DNA from: JACVRW01 sp963808545
Lineage (GTDB): Bacteria > Actinomycetota > Thermoleophilia > Solirubrobacterales > Thermoleophilaceae
Length of the DNA: 64,000 nucleotides
Reading direction: 5' to 3'
NCBI GenBank assembly: GCA_963808545.1
Contig: CAWEGB010000004.1
Coordinates: 1-64,000 of the forward strand
Part shown: positions 9,573 to 17,921 of the stretch, in pieces
Layout of the letters: every line of letters starts with the position of its first letter
Numbering within the stretch: the first letter of the stretch is position 1
The notes under the pieces: model-generated
Seen by the model: only the letters and a program-made list of their open reading frames with translations
What the model was told of the DNA's origin: nothing
The model's database searches: none
Made by a program: the position numbers and the translations under genes

Positions 9573-9611
9573 GAGGATCTCGCAGTCATCGGTGACAGCC
9601 TCGAGAAGGGG

Positions 9612-10847
9612 TCAAGACCGGGCGAGCTCGCGCCAGGGCACGTCCCGGTCGTTGCTCGGCTCACGCGGTAGACCGAGCACCCGCTCGGCGATCGTGTTCT
9701 TCTGCACCTCGTCGGTGCCTCCGCCGATCCTCACCTGGTACTGGTTGAGGAAGTAGTCCTGCCAGAGACCGTGCGACGGCGCGTCATCGCCGAAGAGCGT
9801 GGCCGTCGGCCCGAGCAGGCGCATCACCACGTCGCCGGTGCGCGCCGCGTGCTGCGCGTACACGCGAGCTTCACCACCGACGCCTCCGGCCCCGGCGTCT
9901 CACCACGGCTCATCGCCGAACGGAGGCGAATCGAGAAGTACCGGAGCAGCTCGGCGCGGATCCACGTTGCGCGAGCTCCTGACGGATCACCGGATCCGAC
10001 GTCCGGCCGCGGCTGCGTGCGAGGTCGATCACGTCGTCGGCGTTGCGACCGCCCTGGCCGGCGCCGATCATCGCCCGTTCATTGCCGAGCGTCGTGTGCG
10101 CGACCCGCCAGCCGTTGTTCACCTCGCCGAGCACATTTTCCTCGGGGACGCGCACGTCGGTGAGGAACACCTCGTTGAAATGGGCGACGCCGTTGATCTG
10201 ACGGAGCGGGCGCACCTCGATGCCCCGCGAGTGCATGTCGACGAGGAAGTAGGTGATCCCACGGTGCTTCGGGACGTCGGGATCCGTCCGGGCGAGCATC
10301 ATGCCCCAGTCGGAGAACTGTGCCTGCGTGTTCCACACCTTCTGGCCGCTCACCACGTACTCGTCGCCGTCGAGCACCGCGAGTGGCGAGCGATGCGAGA
10401 TCGGACCCCGCGCTCGGCTCGCTGTAGAGCTGGCACCAGATCTCGTCGCCGCGCAGCATCGTGTCGAGGTAGCGCTCCTTCTGCTCGTCGGTGCCGTGCA
10501 CCATCAACGTGGGGGCGACCATGCCGATGCCGATCGCGAACACGCCGGCCGACACGTCGTACTGCGCCTGCTCCTCGTTGAAGATCGCCTGCTGCATCGC
10601 GGTGCCGCCGCGCCCGCCGTACTCCTTCGGCCAGGTGATGCCCGCCCACCCGTTCTCGTAGAGCACGTGTTGCCAATCGCGGCTCCGCTTGATGTGCTCG
10701 GCGTACCAGTCGTCGTCGTGCCGGGTCTGCGCCTCGGCGCCCGGCTCGATACGGGTCGGCGTGCGCGTCGAGGAAGGCTCGCACCTCGGCCCGGAACGCG
10801 GCCTCCTCCGGAGTGTCGTTCGAGCCCAGGACCTCTCTCACCGGCAT
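9612..10847 (-). CDS. Acyl-CoA dehydrogenase, frameshifted
   Basis: The N-terminus MPVREVLGSNDTPEEAAFR (ATG 10847) leads into WAGITWPKEYGGRGGTAMQQ, the hallmark N-domain of this subfamily. The beta-domain reads YVVSGQKVWNTQAQFSDWGM, and the C-terminus IGGGTDEVQKNTIAERVLGL. Around 410 codons, with at least three frame changes. FAD-dependent acyl-CoA desaturation is expected. Divergent from the amidohydrolase at 10,966; the 118-bp gap holds the CTGACGGTCCGTCAG palindrome, so both are probably controlled by one repressor. The SDR gene follows downstream. Confidence 0.8.
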
Positions 10848-10917
10848 CCTCCGCAACCTCGCCGAACCTCTCGTCGTGGACGGTACCGCCCGGATCCACG
10901 CGGATCTCGCAGCTGAT

Positions 10918-10932
10918 CTGACGGTCCGTCAG
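10918..10932. promoter_or_regulatory. Palindromic operator, CTGACG-GTC-CGTCAG
   Basis: Perfect inverted repeat; the symmetry extends to 10-bp arms (10915-10935, GATCTGACGG around a central T). It lies between the divergent acyl-CoA dehydrogenase and amidohydrolase genes. Same core as 4964-4978, which points to a shared TetR-type regulator. Confidence 0.7.
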
Positions 10933-10965
10933 ATCCGGGTGCTCGAATCGTCGTACGATGGCTGC

Positions 10966-12193
10966 ATGGCCATCGCAGAACGAACCTGCAGATCCCCCGC
11001 ATCATCTCGGTCGACGACCACGTGGTGGAGCCGCCCGACCTCTGGACCTCCCGCCTCCCGAGAAGTACCTCGACCGCGGCCCGCGGGTCGAGCGCGACAG
11101 CGCGGAGTTCTACTTCGTCGGCGGCGTGTTCTCGTTCGAGAAGGGCGTCGACGGCGGCGAGTGGTGCGACTTCTGGCTCTACGACGACCTCGTCTACCCG
11201 TTCCCGAAGCTGTCGGCCGCGATCGGGTTCCCCGACCTCGACAACACGCCCGATCACGTTCGACGAGATCCGGCCCGGGCTGCTGGAAGCAGGCCGAGCG
11301 CCTCGCCGACATGGACGCCAACCACGTCGACGCGTCGATCTGCTTCCCGAACATGCTGCCGCGCTTCTGCGGCCAGACGTTCCTCGAGCGCGCCGACAAG
11401 GAGCTCGCGCTCGTGTGCGTGCAGGCCTACAACGACTGGATGATCGACGAGTGGTGCGCGGGGACGGCACGGGCCGGCTCATCCCGCTCACATCATGCCG
11501 CTCTGGGACGCCGAGCTCGCCGCCGCCGAGGTGCGCCGTTGCGCCGACAAGGGCAGCCACGCGGTCGCGTTCACCGAGAACCCGTATCCGCTCGGCTGCC
11601 GTCGGTCCACGACGAGGACCGGTTCTGGGACCCGTTCTTCGCGGCGTGCCAGGAGACCGACACCGACGTCTGCATGCACATCGGCTCGTCGTCGAAGATG
11701 CCGTCGACGTCGCCCGACTCGCCGTTCATCGTGAGCTCGACGCTCACGTTCTCGAACGCGATGGGCTCGATGTTCGACTACATCTTCTCCGGCATCCTCG
11801 AGCGCTTCCCGACGCTGACGCTCGCGTACTGCGAGGGCCAGGTCGGGTGGGTGCCGTACGTGCTCGAGCGGGCCGACAAGCTCTGGGCACGAGCGCGCGC
11901 GCAACGCGTTCGGCACGGCGCTGCCGCACCCGCCGACGAGCTACATGCCCGGCCGCATCTACTTCTGCATCTTCGACGACGAGATCGGCCTCGCGAACCG
12001 CAACGTGATCGGGATGGAGCAGATCACCTTCGAGGTCGACTACCCGCACGCCGACAGCACCTTCCCGCACACCAAGGAGACCGCGCAGCTGATCTGCGAC
12101 AAGGCCGGGCTCGACGACGACGAGCGCTACAAGTTCATCCGCGGCAACGCCATCCGGGCGTTCGGCCTCGAGCGCTTCGGCATCGCGAAGTAG
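10966..12193 (+). CDS. Amidohydrolase family 2 (TIM-barrel metal-dependent hydrolase), frameshifted
   Basis: Pieces in three frames assemble to about 405 aa: MAIAERT at ATG 10966, a D-D-H metal motif at about 11,010-11,035 (the ISVDDHVVEPPDLW pattern after correcting one indel), FPNMLPRFCGQTF, MHIGSSSKMPSTSPDSPF, AYCEGQVGWVPYVLERADK and the end GNAIRAFGLERFGIAK. The Asp in EVDYPHADSTFP is the usual late metal ligand. Close in type to amidohydrolases of sterol or aromatic catabolism gene clusters. At least four indels. Divergent from the acyl-CoA dehydrogenase across the operator. Confidence 0.75.
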
Positions 12194-12249
12194 CCGGAAC
12201 GAGAAGTCGCGGGACGAGCCCGAAAACCGGGAGCACGCCCGAACCGGGA

Positions 12250-12645
12250 TCACGCAGGAGCCGGCGACGGCGGAGCCGATCCGCTTGCTCTCGAACGCGG
12301 TCGCGCCCCGCCGCACCGAACGCCGCTGCATCGAACGCGCGGTGCGCGACGTGCGACGCTTCCAGCGGAGCGCTTCGTCGAGGGTGACACCATCGCCCCG
12401 TCGGTAGAGGTCGAGGACCTCGGTGACCGCGTCGGTCGCAGCGATGTCGTGGGCCAGACGCAATGCTGCGGGCAAGAGGTCGGAGTGGGGCACCACGTGG
12501 TTCACGAGTCCGATGCGCAGTGCCTCCTCCGACTCGACGAAGTTGCCGGTGATCGACATCTCCGCCGCCTTGCGCACGCCCACCGCGCCGCGGCACAGCG
12601 GCGGTGAAGTCCCCACGCCGCCACCACGCCGAGCCGCGGATGGAG
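12250..12645 (-). pseudogene. Crotonase (enoyl-CoA hydratase/isomerase), C-terminal half only, frameshifted
   Basis: Reads HPRLGVVAAWGL from about 12,640, then VGVRKAAEMSITGNFVESEE and LRIGLVNHVVPHSDLLPAAL after a frame change. These are the enoyl-CoA hydratase segments following the first oxyanion region. The N-terminal half, including the first oxyanion-hole segment, is absent: at about 12,640-12,662 the sequence switches into the 3' end of rph. A stop is available at 12250-12252 in one frame. The fragment converges on the amidohydrolase. Read as the cut end of the first-part genome rather than a natural fusion. Confidence 0.65.
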
Positions 12646-12654
12646 ATGTCGCCG

Positions 12655-13375
12655 GCGATCCTTGCGCGGCGCGCAGCTGCTCGATGCCGTCGGCGGCCAG
12701 GGCGAGCAGCTCGTCGAGTGAGGCTCGGGACAGCGGTGTCCTCTCCGCGGTGGCCTGGACCTCGACGAGGCCTCCGTCACCGGTCATCACGACGTTGGCG
12801 TCCACCTCGGCGGTCGAGTCCTCCGGGTAGTCGAGATCGAGCAGCGCCCGGCCCTCGACCACCCCGCACGACACCGCGGCCACCGATCCGTTGAGCGGCA
12901 GGCGATCGAGGCCGGCCTCGGCCTGGACCTTGCGCAGCGCGAGCTCCAGAGCCACGAAGCCCCCGGTGATGGCGGCGCAGCGAGTCCCGCCGTCGGCCTC
13001 CAGCACGTCGCAGTCGATCCAGACGGTGCGCTCCCCCAGTCCCTTGAAATCCACCACCCCGCGCAGCGAGCGACCGATCAGCCGCTGGATCTCGACGCTG
13101 CGTCCGTCCGGGCGTCCCTTCGACACGTCGCGCCGCTTGCGCTCGCCGGTCGACGCGGGCAACATCCCGTACTCGGCGGTCACCCAGCCGCGGCCGCGGC
13201 CGGCCATCCAGCGAGGAACGTCATTCTCCGCGGTGGCCGTGCAGATCACGCGCGTGCCCCCCATCTCGATCAGCGCCGAGCCCGTTGCGGTGCGCACGAA
13301 GTCGGTGGTGATGGTGACCGGGCGCAGCGCGGCCGGGGCGCGGCCGTCGTGGCGGGCGGGTGGATCGGAGCTCAT
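12655..13375 (-). CDS. rph: Ribonuclease PH, stop codon lost at a junction
   Basis: A phosphorolytic 3'-5' exoribonuclease that trims tRNA precursors. ATG 13375 overlaps the murI stop (ATGA). About 238 aa, the normal length, are present: RPVTITTDFVRTATGSALIE at the N-terminus, VTAEYGMLPASTGERKRRD and GRSVEIQRLIGRSLRGVVD (phosphate-site arginines), DCDVLEADGGTRCAAITGGF and VVEGRALLDLDYPEDSTAEV. At the expected C-terminus (EQLRAAQ, about 12,662) the frame stays open into crotonase sequence. In many actinobacteria rdgB follows rph; it is missing here. Confidence 0.9.
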
Positions 13376-14217
13376 GCTGCCGCCACTCTCACGGCCCCAG
13401 CGACCTCGACCTGCTCCACCGCCGCGATCGGGAGCTGCAGGAAGCGAGTGCCGAGGCGACGGAACTCGTCCGGGTCGCCGCTGGCCAGGAAGCGGTAGTG
13501 CCCGCGGCGCTCGTGATCGCTGCGATCGAGGCCGTCCGACAGAAGGCGCTCGTGGATCTCGGTGGCCATCGCCTCTCCCGAGCTGACGATGGTCACCCCG
13601 CGGCCCAGGGCGCGCTGCAAGATCGGCCGCACCAGCGGGTAGTGGGTGCAGCCGAGAATCACCGTGTCCACACCCGCCCTTCGCAGGGGCCGGCACGCAC
13701 CCTCGACGCAGCTCACGACCCGCTCGTCCACCTCCCCGCCCTCCTGGATGAGGGGGGCGAGCTCGGCCGAGGCCACGGTGTGCAGCTCGGCCTCCGGCGC
13801 GACCTGCGCAAGCGCTCGGGCGTACGCGCCGCTGCGCACGGTGGCGGGCGTGGCGATCAGCCCGACCCTGCCGTTGCGCGTGGCCGCGGCGGCCAGCCGC
13901 GACTCGGGCCCGACCACCCCCACCACCGTCACCCGCCCCTCGAGCTCGGACTTCAGAACGGGCAGCGCGGCCGCGGTGGCCGAGTTGCAGGCCACCACGA
14001 GCAGCTTGGCTCCGCGGTCGAGCAGGATCCCCGCGAGCTCGCGGCCGAACGCCAGCAACTCGGCGGCCGAACGGTCCCCGTAGGGGAACCGCGCGGTGTC
14101 CCCGAGGTAGAGGAAGTCCTCGTGCGGCAGGGACACCAGGCACTCGTGGAGCACCGTGAGGCCGCCGACACCGGAGTCGAAGACGGCCACCGGCCACTCT
14201 GTCCGGGGCAAGACCAC
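13372..14217 (-). CDS. murI: Glutamate racemase
   Basis: Converts L- to D-glutamate for peptidoglycan. 281 aa, typical length. The N-terminal catalytic segment VAVFDSGVGGLTVL has the Asp-Ser pair, YLGDTARFPYGDRS follows, the first catalytic Cys lies in VVACNSATAAALP, and the second in VILGCTHYPLV. Its stop overlaps the rph start by 4 nt, the usual actinobacterial murI-rph coupling. No strong Shine-Dalgarno is seen before ATG 14217. Confidence 0.95.
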   Translation of the reverse strand: MVLPRTEWPVAVFDSGVGGLTVLHECLVSLPHEDFLYLGDTARFPYGDRSAAELLAFGRELAGILLDRGAKLLVVACNSATAAALPVLKSELEGRVTVVGVVGPESRLAAAATRNGRVGLIATPATVRSGAYARALAQVAPEAELHTVASAELAPLIQEGGEVDERVVSCVEGACRPLRRAGVDTVILGCTHYPLVRPILQRALGRGVTIVSSGEAMATEIHERLLSDGLDRSDHERRGHYRFLASGDPDEFRRLGTRFLQLPIAAVEQVEVAGAVRVAAA

Positions 14218-14394
14218 GGCGGGAATGGTCGCAGGCGCGGCGGGCGCCCGCCCTGGTCAGGCAAGCTCGGGGGGCGCGCTCGGCTCGGGCCCGTCGCGCT
14301 TCGCTCGAGCCTGCGCGGCGGGCCGGGCGTGGTCCGATCGGCTGGGGCAAGGTGGGTGCTCCCTACGTTTGGCATGTATGTCGTGCGGTGAGCG

Positions 14395-14441
14395 AGCTGT
14401 CCTGACTTGACCCCCTCCTGTGGGGTGAACCCAGGACAGCT
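14395..14441. terminator. Long imperfect hairpin, likely terminator of the pilin gene
   Basis: Arms 14395-14414 and 14422-14441 pair at 17 of 20 positions around a 7-nt loop; the outer ten pairs (AGCTGTCCTG) are perfect. It lies 50 nt past the stop of the minus-strand pilin gene and has no T-run. Could alternatively be a REP-like palindrome. Confidence 0.5.
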
Positions 14442-14490
14442 GGCGGAACCCGGCCCGGAGCCGCACGCCGGCGCCCCGCCGCTCGACCCC

Positions 14491-14709
14491 TTAGAACTGC
14501 ACCTTCCTCACCGCCTCCTTGATCTTGCCGATGATCACGTCGCCGAGCTCCTTGCCCTCGTCGGTGCGGAAGCCCTTCATCGCGGCCACCACACCGGCCA
14601 TGACCAGGGCAACCAGCAGGATCAGCGCCACGTACTCGACGGTGCCCTGCCCGTGACTCGATCGCAGGCTCATCCAGCCGGCGTGAACACGTCCCATCAG
14701 GCGGTGCAT
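14491..14709 (-). CDS. Flp-type pilin-like small membrane protein
   Basis: 72 aa. Residues 18-43 read SHGQGTVEYVALILLVALV...: a class III prepilin motif (G followed by hydrophobic stretch with Glu-Tyr at +4/+5) as in Flp/Tad pilins, then a soluble tail GFRTDEGKELGDVIIGKIKE. ATG 14709 is preceded by AAGGGAG. A TadV-like peptidase would cut after the Gly. No other Tad genes are nearby, so it may be an orphan pilin, or a small structural membrane protein. Confidence 0.75.
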   Translation of the reverse strand: MHRLMGRVHAGWMSLRSSHGQGTVEYVALILLVALVMAGVVAAMKGFRTDEGKELGDVIIGKIKEAVRKVQF

Positions 14710-14846
14710 CTGTTCTCCCTTCGCGGATCTGACGGTCGGGGCCAATGCTCCGACGGGGGGACGCACAGCTCCAGACGTGAGAGCACCAATCGGAATGCGA
14801 CCGTGTGACAAAGAGGCGACAGAGCGCCCTGCCATGATCAGCGCGC

Positions 14847-16736
14847 ATGTGCGGGATCGGCGCCATCCTCGATCCGGCCGGCACGTCGGGTCCCCAAGCG
14901 GCGCAGGGCATGCTCGAGGCGCTGCGCCATCGCGGCCCCGACGGTGATGCACTGCGGCGGATCGGCCCGCTCGTGCTGGCCCACACGCGGCTGGCCATCA
15001 TCGACGTCGCGGGCGGCGACCAGCCGCTCGATTCGGAGGACGGCGACGTCACCGCGATCGTCAACGGGGAGATCTACAACCACGAAGGACTGCGTGAGAC
15101 GCTCGAGGCGAAGGGCCACCGGTTCGCCACCCGCTCCGACAGCGAGGTGGTGGTGCACGCCTACGAGGAGCACGGGCTCGACCTGGTGCGTCACCTCGAG
15201 GGCATCTTCGCCTTCGCCCTCTGGGACGAGCGCAGGCGCCGGCTCGTGGCCGCGCGCGACGCCTTCGGGGTCAAGCCGCTCTACTGGTGGAGCGACGGGC
15301 GCCGCACCGCGCTCGCGTCCGAGATCGGGGCCCTGATAGAGGCCGGCCTGGTCGAGGCCAGGGTCGACCGCACCGCGCTCGATCACTACCTCGCCTGTCG
15401 CTTCGTTCCCTCCCCGCGCACCCTGTTCGACGGCGTCAGCAAGGTGCCGCCGGCCTCGACGCTCGTGGTCGAGCAGGACGCCGGCCCCCGAATCCTGAGC
15501 TGGCGCGAGCCGCCGGGCACCCCATTCGACCAGGACACCGGCGAGGACGAGCTGGCCGCCCAGCTGGCCGAGCGCTTCGGGGACGCCGTCGAGCGCCAGA
15601 TGATGTCCGACGTCCCCTACGGGGCCCTGCTCTCCGGCGGGGTCGACAGCGCGGCGGTCGTGGCCGCCATGGCCTCCCGGTCCGACCGGCCGCCCACGAC
15701 CTTCACGATCGGCTTCCCCGGCCACGGCGACGTGCTGGACGAGCGCAAGCTCGCGGCCGAGAGCGCCCGGCTGATCGGCACCGACCATCACGAGACCGCC
15801 ATGACCGAGACGGGCTTCCTCCCGGAGCTCGCGCGCTCCATGCCGCGCCTGGAAGAGCCCTGCGGCATCCCGAGCGCGCCCGCGCTGCTGCAGCTCTCAC
15901 GCTTCGCGGCCGAGCACGTGAAGGTGGTGCTGGCCGGCCAGGGCGCCGACGAGCCCCACGGCGGGTACGGCCGCCACCGGGCGGCCGCCGTCCTCGATCG
16001 CCTCACGCTCTTCCCGGCGGCCGCCGCCGGGCCCGCCGCGGCGCTGGCCCGAGCGCTCCCCCGCGCCGCACGCGCGCGGCGCACCGCCCACGTGCTTGGC
16101 GGCCGCGGCGACAGCGAGCGCCTGCTGCGGCTGGTGGAGATCACCGACGATCACGTTCGCCGGGACCTGCTGTCCGACGCCCGAACCGAGGCGCAGGCCC
16201 GCAAGGAGCGCCTGGACACGGCACGCGGCTATCTGGTCGACGTCGACGGCCGGACCCTGCTGGAGCAGGCTCTCTACCTCGACACGCGCATGTTCCTGCC
16301 CGACGGGATCCTGCTCTGCAACGACAAGATGTCGATGGGGGCCGGGCTCGAGCTGCGCGTGCCCTTTCTCGACGTCGAGCTGATGCGCTTCGTCGAACGC
16401 CTTCCCGCCTCGGCCCGCGTGCGCCCTCGGGCCGGCAAGCACCTGCACCGCAAGGCGATGCAGCTATTGCTGCCGCCCGGCATCTCCGGCCGTCCCAAGC
16501 ACGGCTTCGCCACCCCCTACGACGACTGGCTGCGGGCCTCGCTCGGGGCCGAGGTGGTGCGCCGCTACGCGCCCGATCGGCCGCTGGCCGAGCTGGTCAG
16601 CCCCGCAGGTGTGGCCCGGCTCGTGGACGAGCACCGCCGCGGGAAGGCCGACCACAAGGCGGTGCTCTACTGCCTGCTCGAGCTGTCCGAGTGGCACGGC
16701 GCCTTCGTGGAGGCGAGGGAGCCCGTGGCCGCGTGA
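14847..16736 (+). CDS. asnB: Asparagine synthase (glutamine-hydrolysing)
   Basis: 629 aa with both family domains. An N-terminal Ntn glutaminase follows the start Met with Cys2 as nucleophile (MCGIGAILDP), then VNGEIYNHEGLRETL and DAFGVKPLYWW. The C-terminal synthetase has the PP-loop SGGVDSAAVVA (about residue 260) and later KMSMGAGLELRVPFLD and GISGRPKHGFATPYDDWL. Its TGA overlaps the GTG of a glycosyltransferase, so amidotransfer may serve a surface polysaccharide or modified glycan rather than bulk asparagine supply; AsnB paralogs in glycan clusters often do this. That role is inference. Confidence 0.92.
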   Translation: MCGIGAILDPAGTSGPQAAQGMLEALRHRGPDGDALRRIGPLVLAHTRLAIIDVAGGDQPLDSEDGDVTAIVNGEIYNHEGLRETLEAKGHRFATRSDSEVVVHAYEEHGLDLVRHLEGIFAFALWDERRRRLVAARDAFGVKPLYWWSDGRRTALASEIGALIEAGLVEARVDRTALDHYLACRFVPSPRTLFDGVSKVPPASTLVVEQDAGPRILSWREPPGTPFDQDTGEDELAAQLAERFGDAVERQMMSDVPYGALLSGGVDSAAVVAAMASRSDRPPTTFTIGFPGHGDVLDERKLAAESARLIGTDHHETAMTETGFLPELARSMPRLEEPCGIPSAPALLQLSRFAAEHVKVVLAGQGADEPHGGYGRHRAAAVLDRLTLFPAAAAGPAAALARALPRAARARRTAHVLGGRGDSERLLRLVEITDDHVRRDLLSDARTEAQARKERLDTARGYLVDVDGRTLLEQALYLDTRMFLPDGILLCNDKMSMGAGLELRVPFLDVELMRFVERLPASARVRPRAGKHLHRKAMQLLLPPGISGRPKHGFATPYDDWLRASLGAEVVRRYAPDRPLAELVSPAGVARLVDEHRRGKADHKAVLYCLLELSEWHGAFVEAREPVAA

Positions 16737-17728
16737 AGCGCAGGCGCGTGCTCTTCGTCCACTCGCGCAAGGCCAGCTTCGTGGCCATCGACCGCGAGCT
16801 GCTGGCCGAGCGCTACGAGATCGAGGACCTCTACCAGCCGGGACGCTGGCCCAACCCGGTCAAGACGATCGGCGGGGTGCTGCGTGCCGACCTGGTGTTC
16901 GGCTGGTTCGCGTCCTGGCACACCTTCTTCCCGATCACGCTGGCGTGGCTGCTGCGAAAGCCGTCGGTGATGGTGATCGGCGGGTTCGACGTCGCGAACA
17001 TGCCCGACATCGGGTACGGCCATCAGCAGGGCGGCCTGCGGATGCACGCCAGCCGCTGGATCTTCCGGCGCGCGAGCCGGCTCGTGACCTTCTCGCAGTA
17101 CTCGCTCGACGAGATCGAGCGCAACACCCCGATCCCGCGCGAGCGCGTGGCCGTCGTGCTGCTCGGCGTGCCCGACCCGTTCGGCTCCCTGCCCGACGAG
17201 CCCAGAGAGCCGACCGCCCTCACCGTGGGCGCCGTGGACCACACCACGCTCGTACAGAAGGGTCAGCTGCCGTTCGTGGAGGCGGCGCGAGAGCTGCCGC
17301 AGACGCGATTCGTACTCGCCGGTGGGTGGTTGGACGACGCCGTTGAGGAGCTGCGCCGCCGGGCGAGTCCCAACGTCGAGCTGACCGGGTGGCTGTCGGA
17401 CGAGGAGCTGCTCGACGCATACCGTCGCGCGACCGTCTACGTGCAGGCCTCGCGGCACGAGGGCTTCGGCCTGGCGGTGGCCGAGGCCATGCTGGCCGGC
17501 TGCGTGCCGGTCGTGATGAACGTGACGGCGATGCCGGAGGTGGTGGGCGACGCCGGGATACTGATCTCCTCCCAGCGCCCGGAGGAGGTGGCCGACGGGG
17601 TGCGGCGGGCGTTCGAGCTCGGGCCCGAAGCCGCCCTCGCCGCGCGCGAGCGTATTCTCTCGGCCTTTCCGATGGAACGGCGCCGGGAGGCACTTCTGAG
17701 AGTGACGGAGGAGGCGTTGGGTGGCTGA
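16733..17728 (+). CDS. Glycosyltransferase family 4-type
   Basis: 331 aa from GTG 16733, overlapping the asnB stop (GTGA). GT-B fold: an N-terminal acceptor-side domain (VLFVHSRKASFVAIDRELL, VMVIGGFDVANMPD) and a C-terminal donor domain with GAVDHTTLVQKGQLPFVEAA, YVQASRHEGFGLAVAEAMLA (the EGFGLAVAEA nucleotide-sugar motif, E-x7-E) and PVVMNVTAMPEVVGDAGILI. Retaining transfer from a nucleotide sugar is expected. In a four-gene run asnB-GT-small gene-SPOR protein. Confidence 0.88.
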   Translation: MKRRRVLFVHSRKASFVAIDRELLAERYEIEDLYQPGRWPNPVKTIGGVLRADLVFGWFASWHTFFPITLAWLLRKPSVMVIGGFDVANMPDIGYGHQQGGLRMHASRWIFRRASRLVTFSQYSLDEIERNTPIPRERVAVVLLGVPDPFGSLPDEPREPTALTVGAVDHTTLVQKGQLPFVEAARELPQTRFVLAGGWLDDAVEELRRRASPNVELTGWLSDEELLDAYRRATVYVQASRHEGFGLAVAEAMLAGCVPVVMNVTAMPEVVGDAGILISSQRPEEVADGVRRAFELGPEAALAARERILSAFPMERRREALLRVTEEALGG

Positions 17729-17921
17729 CCTGCGCGGCTGGCGGCGCCTGCGCGAGCAGCGCCGCGTGCGCGAGGCGCTCCTGCTCGACCTGGGCGCGCT
17801 CGTCTACGAGCTTCACCGCCAGGGCCGCCGCGCGCCCGACCTGTTGCAGGAGAAGGCCATCGAGCTCGGCAGGGTCGACCGCGAGGTGCGCGAGCTCGAG
17901 GAAGCACTGGAGCGGCGGTGA
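17721..17921 (+). CDS. Small helical hypothetical protein
   Basis: 66 aa, GTG 17721, overlapping both neighbours (stop of the glycosyltransferase and start of the next gene). Strongly charged and predicted all-helical (RRLREQRRVREALLLDLGAL, later VDREVRELEEALERR), compatible with a coiled coil. No known domain. Tight coupling implies that it works with its neighbours. Confidence 0.7.
   Translation: MADLRGWRRLREQRRVREALLLDLGALVYELHRQGRRAPDLLQEKAIELGRVDREVRELEEALERR

Noticed and set aside
11744..14350. A single 868-codon minus-strand open frame spanning amidohydrolase antisense, crotonase, rph and murI regions
   Set aside because: Only the rph part and a piece of crotonase are real in this frame; the rest is GC-rich shadow sequence. 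It is not a natural fusion protein.
13360..14391. Plus-strand open frame opposite murI
   Set aside because: Antisense shadow without any domain; murI on the other strand is unambiguous.
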